From contig OZ022515.1 of assembly GCA_963989385.1 (NCBI GenBank), positions 3,380,803 through 3,444,802 on the forward strand: a stretch of DNA of 64,000 bases, given 5' to 3'. A program made the position numbers and the translations under genes. This DNA is from Ctena decussata (lineage: Eukaryota; Mollusca; Bivalvia; Lucinida; Lucinidae). Below are positions 62,201 to 64,000 of the stretch, in pieces; position 1 is the stretch's first letter, and each line of letters opens with the position of its first letter. The notes beneath the pieces are model-generated. The model made no database searches. It was not told where the DNA came from and was given only the letters and a program-made list of their open reading frames with translations.

Positions 62201-64000
62201 CATGCCCAATGCTACATACCAACTTTCAAGGTCATAGGCCTTTTGGTTCTGGAGAAAATGATTTTTGAAGGTTTTTTACCATATATGGGCGTGGCAGCCA
62301 TCTTGGTTATGTGACCCAGAAACCCCAAAGAAAGTTTCGTTCCTCCAACCCACGGAGGCTCCATATGAAATTTGGCTTTGATCGGCACAGTGGTTTCAGA
62401 GGAGAAGATATTTGAAAATCTTGATGAAGGATGAACGGACCAAATGACCTTGCCCTTTAGTGACATAATATTATCATTTGTTCATTTAGTTGACCGTGTA
62501 TACCAAGTATTGTACCTTAGACTTAAATAGTTTCTGAGAAATTAACTAATTAAGCGTTTTCCCATATAAATCGCCTTACATACCAAAGTTGACCATGTCA
62601 TAAATTAGATCAAGGTCATCGCAAGGCCATCATTTGTACAAACTATGATGGGCCCGCATGCCCAATGCTACATACTATTCAAGGCTAAGGTATGATATTT
62701 GCAACATATGGTCCATCTGTTGTCAAGATTTTCAAACATCTTCTCCTCTGAAACCACTTCCCTGATTGAAGCCAAATTTCATATATGGGCATGTCGTACA
62801 CTTGAATGGTTTCTGAGAAATCCACTGCTTCAGCATTTTCAAATGCATCAAACTCAACCTTGCCATAAATTAGGTCACAGTCAATGCACAGTCCTAATTT
62901 GTATAAATTATGATGGGCCCAACTTCCAAATGCTACATACCAAGTTTCAAGGTCATAGGCCTTTTAGTTCTGGAGAAGAAGATTTTTGAAGGGGTTTTAC
63001 CATATATGGACATGACAGCCATCTTGGTCATGAGACCCAGATCCTGGAAACCTACTTTCGTTCCCCCATCCCACTAAGACTCCATATGAAATTTGGCTTC
63101 AATCAGGGAAGTGGTTTCAGAGGAGAAGATGTTTGAAAATCTTGACAACAGATGGACCATATGTTGCAAATATCATACCTTAGCCTTGAATAGTTTCTGA
63201 AAAATCCACTGTTTAAGCATTTTCCCATATAAAAGCCTAACATACCAAAGTTGACAGTGTCATAAATTAGATCAAGGTCAACGCACGGTCATCATTTGTA
63301 TACACTATGATGGGCCCGAGTGCCCAATGCTACGTACCAAGTTTCGAGGTCATAGGCCTTCTGGTTCTGAAGAAGAAGATTTTTGAAAGGTTTTTACCAT
63401 ATATGGATGTGGTGGCCATCTTGGTCACGTGACCCAGATCCTGGTAACAATCTTTTGTTGCCCCATTTCGCTGAGACTCCATATTAAATTTAGCTTCAGT
63501 CAGCCCAGTGGTTTCTGAGGAAAGGATGTTTGAAAATCTTGACGACGGACGGGCTGACAGAATGACCTTGACCTTTAGTGACATAATATCTACAGCTGTT
63601 CATTTAGTTGACCATATATACCAAATATTGTACCTTAGACTTAAACAGTATCTGAGAAATCCACTGTTTAGGCGTTATCCCATATAATAGCCTAAGGTAC
63701 CGAAGTTGACCATGTCATAAATAAGGTCAAGGTCAACTCAAGGTCTTCATTTGTATAAATTATGATGGGCCCAAATGACCAATGCTACATACCAAGTTTC
63801 AGGGTCATAGACCTTTTGGTTCTGAAGAAGGAGATTTTTGAAGGGTTCTTTACCATATGTGGGCATGGTGGCCATCTTGGTCATGTGACCTAGACCCGGG
63901 ATTTGAACTTTCGTTCCCCCACCACACTAAGACTCCATATGAAATTTTGCCTCAATCGGCCCACTGGTTTCAGAGAAGAAGATGTTTGAAAATCTTGACA
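59207..64000 (+). mobile_element. Terminal-hairpin element with ~450-bp units, interrupted, 3' end beyond window
   Basis: The 5' end CCAGAGGACCAATGGTCCTG plus TAGCTCACCTGA starts about 31 nt upstream of the first MCC exon seen. After a nested element (59367-61240) it continues as units of roughly 450 bp (starts near 61538, 61986, 62448, 63564). Each has TGACCTTGACCTTTAGTGAC, CCCAATGCTACATACCAAG and GGCCATCTTGGTCATGTGAC. A partly reversed, scrambled segment lies near 62690-62800. Confidence 0.75.
59367..61240 (+). mobile_element. Nested terminal-hairpin element
   Basis: The 5' ATGCCCCCGCC pairs with the 3' GGCGGGGGCAT, with hairpin CCACTTCGTGG before the end. The first half has ~180-bp units with TGTGACCTTGACCTTGGA. 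The second half has five ~180-bp units with CACATGTTCAATGCATGTCT and GGAGGAGTTGCAGAGACAAG. A GACGGAC/GTACGTATG-rich stretch precedes the 3' end. Confidence 0.78.

Overview
This is a repeat-saturated animal genomic window, not a microbial one. It has one long intron-rich gene on the minus strand, no second gene, many short fold-back (MITE-like) elements, tRNA-derived SINEs and several minisatellites. The gene is the orthologue of vertebrate MCC (the 'mutated in colorectal cancers' / colorectal mutant cancer protein). I recognised it by comparing translated exons with remembered family sequence. The host is most likely a mollusc, probably a bivalve. That is inference from the repeat style: elements with terminal hairpins ending in '..aggtgagctaa', GACGGACGG-rich 3' ends and repeated TGACCTTGACC blocks.

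Gene model: fifteen coding exons can be placed between 59175 and 13858, minus strand. All junctions are GT..AG, every exon phase matches its neighbour, and the total is 2415 bp, or 804 codons plus a stop. The most 5' exon seen starts in phase 0 with the LHxAALxSLKG segment, which in human MCC lies about 20 residues from the start of the short isoform. The true start exon is therefore beyond 64000. The protein is mostly coiled coil and ends in NETSL, a C-terminal PDZ-ligand motif identical to the vertebrate tail.

Layout: 1-13857 is the 3' flank, made of repeats with no recognisable gene. 13858-59175 is MCC with its introns. 59176-64000 is the upstream intron, filled by nested terminal-hairpin elements and ~450-bp tandem units.

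Main observation: three exons (59062-numbering exons 5, 7 and 14 as counted here) carry tandem amplifications at their own 3' splice-donor edge. The largest is about 45 copies of a 59-bp unit made from the last ~50 bp of exon 14 plus its GTAAG donor, giving an array of some forty decoy 5' splice sites. Exon 5 is followed by 14 copies of a 41-bp unit, each ending in a fresh AG|GTAAG donor. Exon 7 has a decayed downstream copy of itself with a broken donor. Fold-back elements also sit 5-30 nt from many exon edges; at exon 11 the element supplies the sixth base of the donor site.
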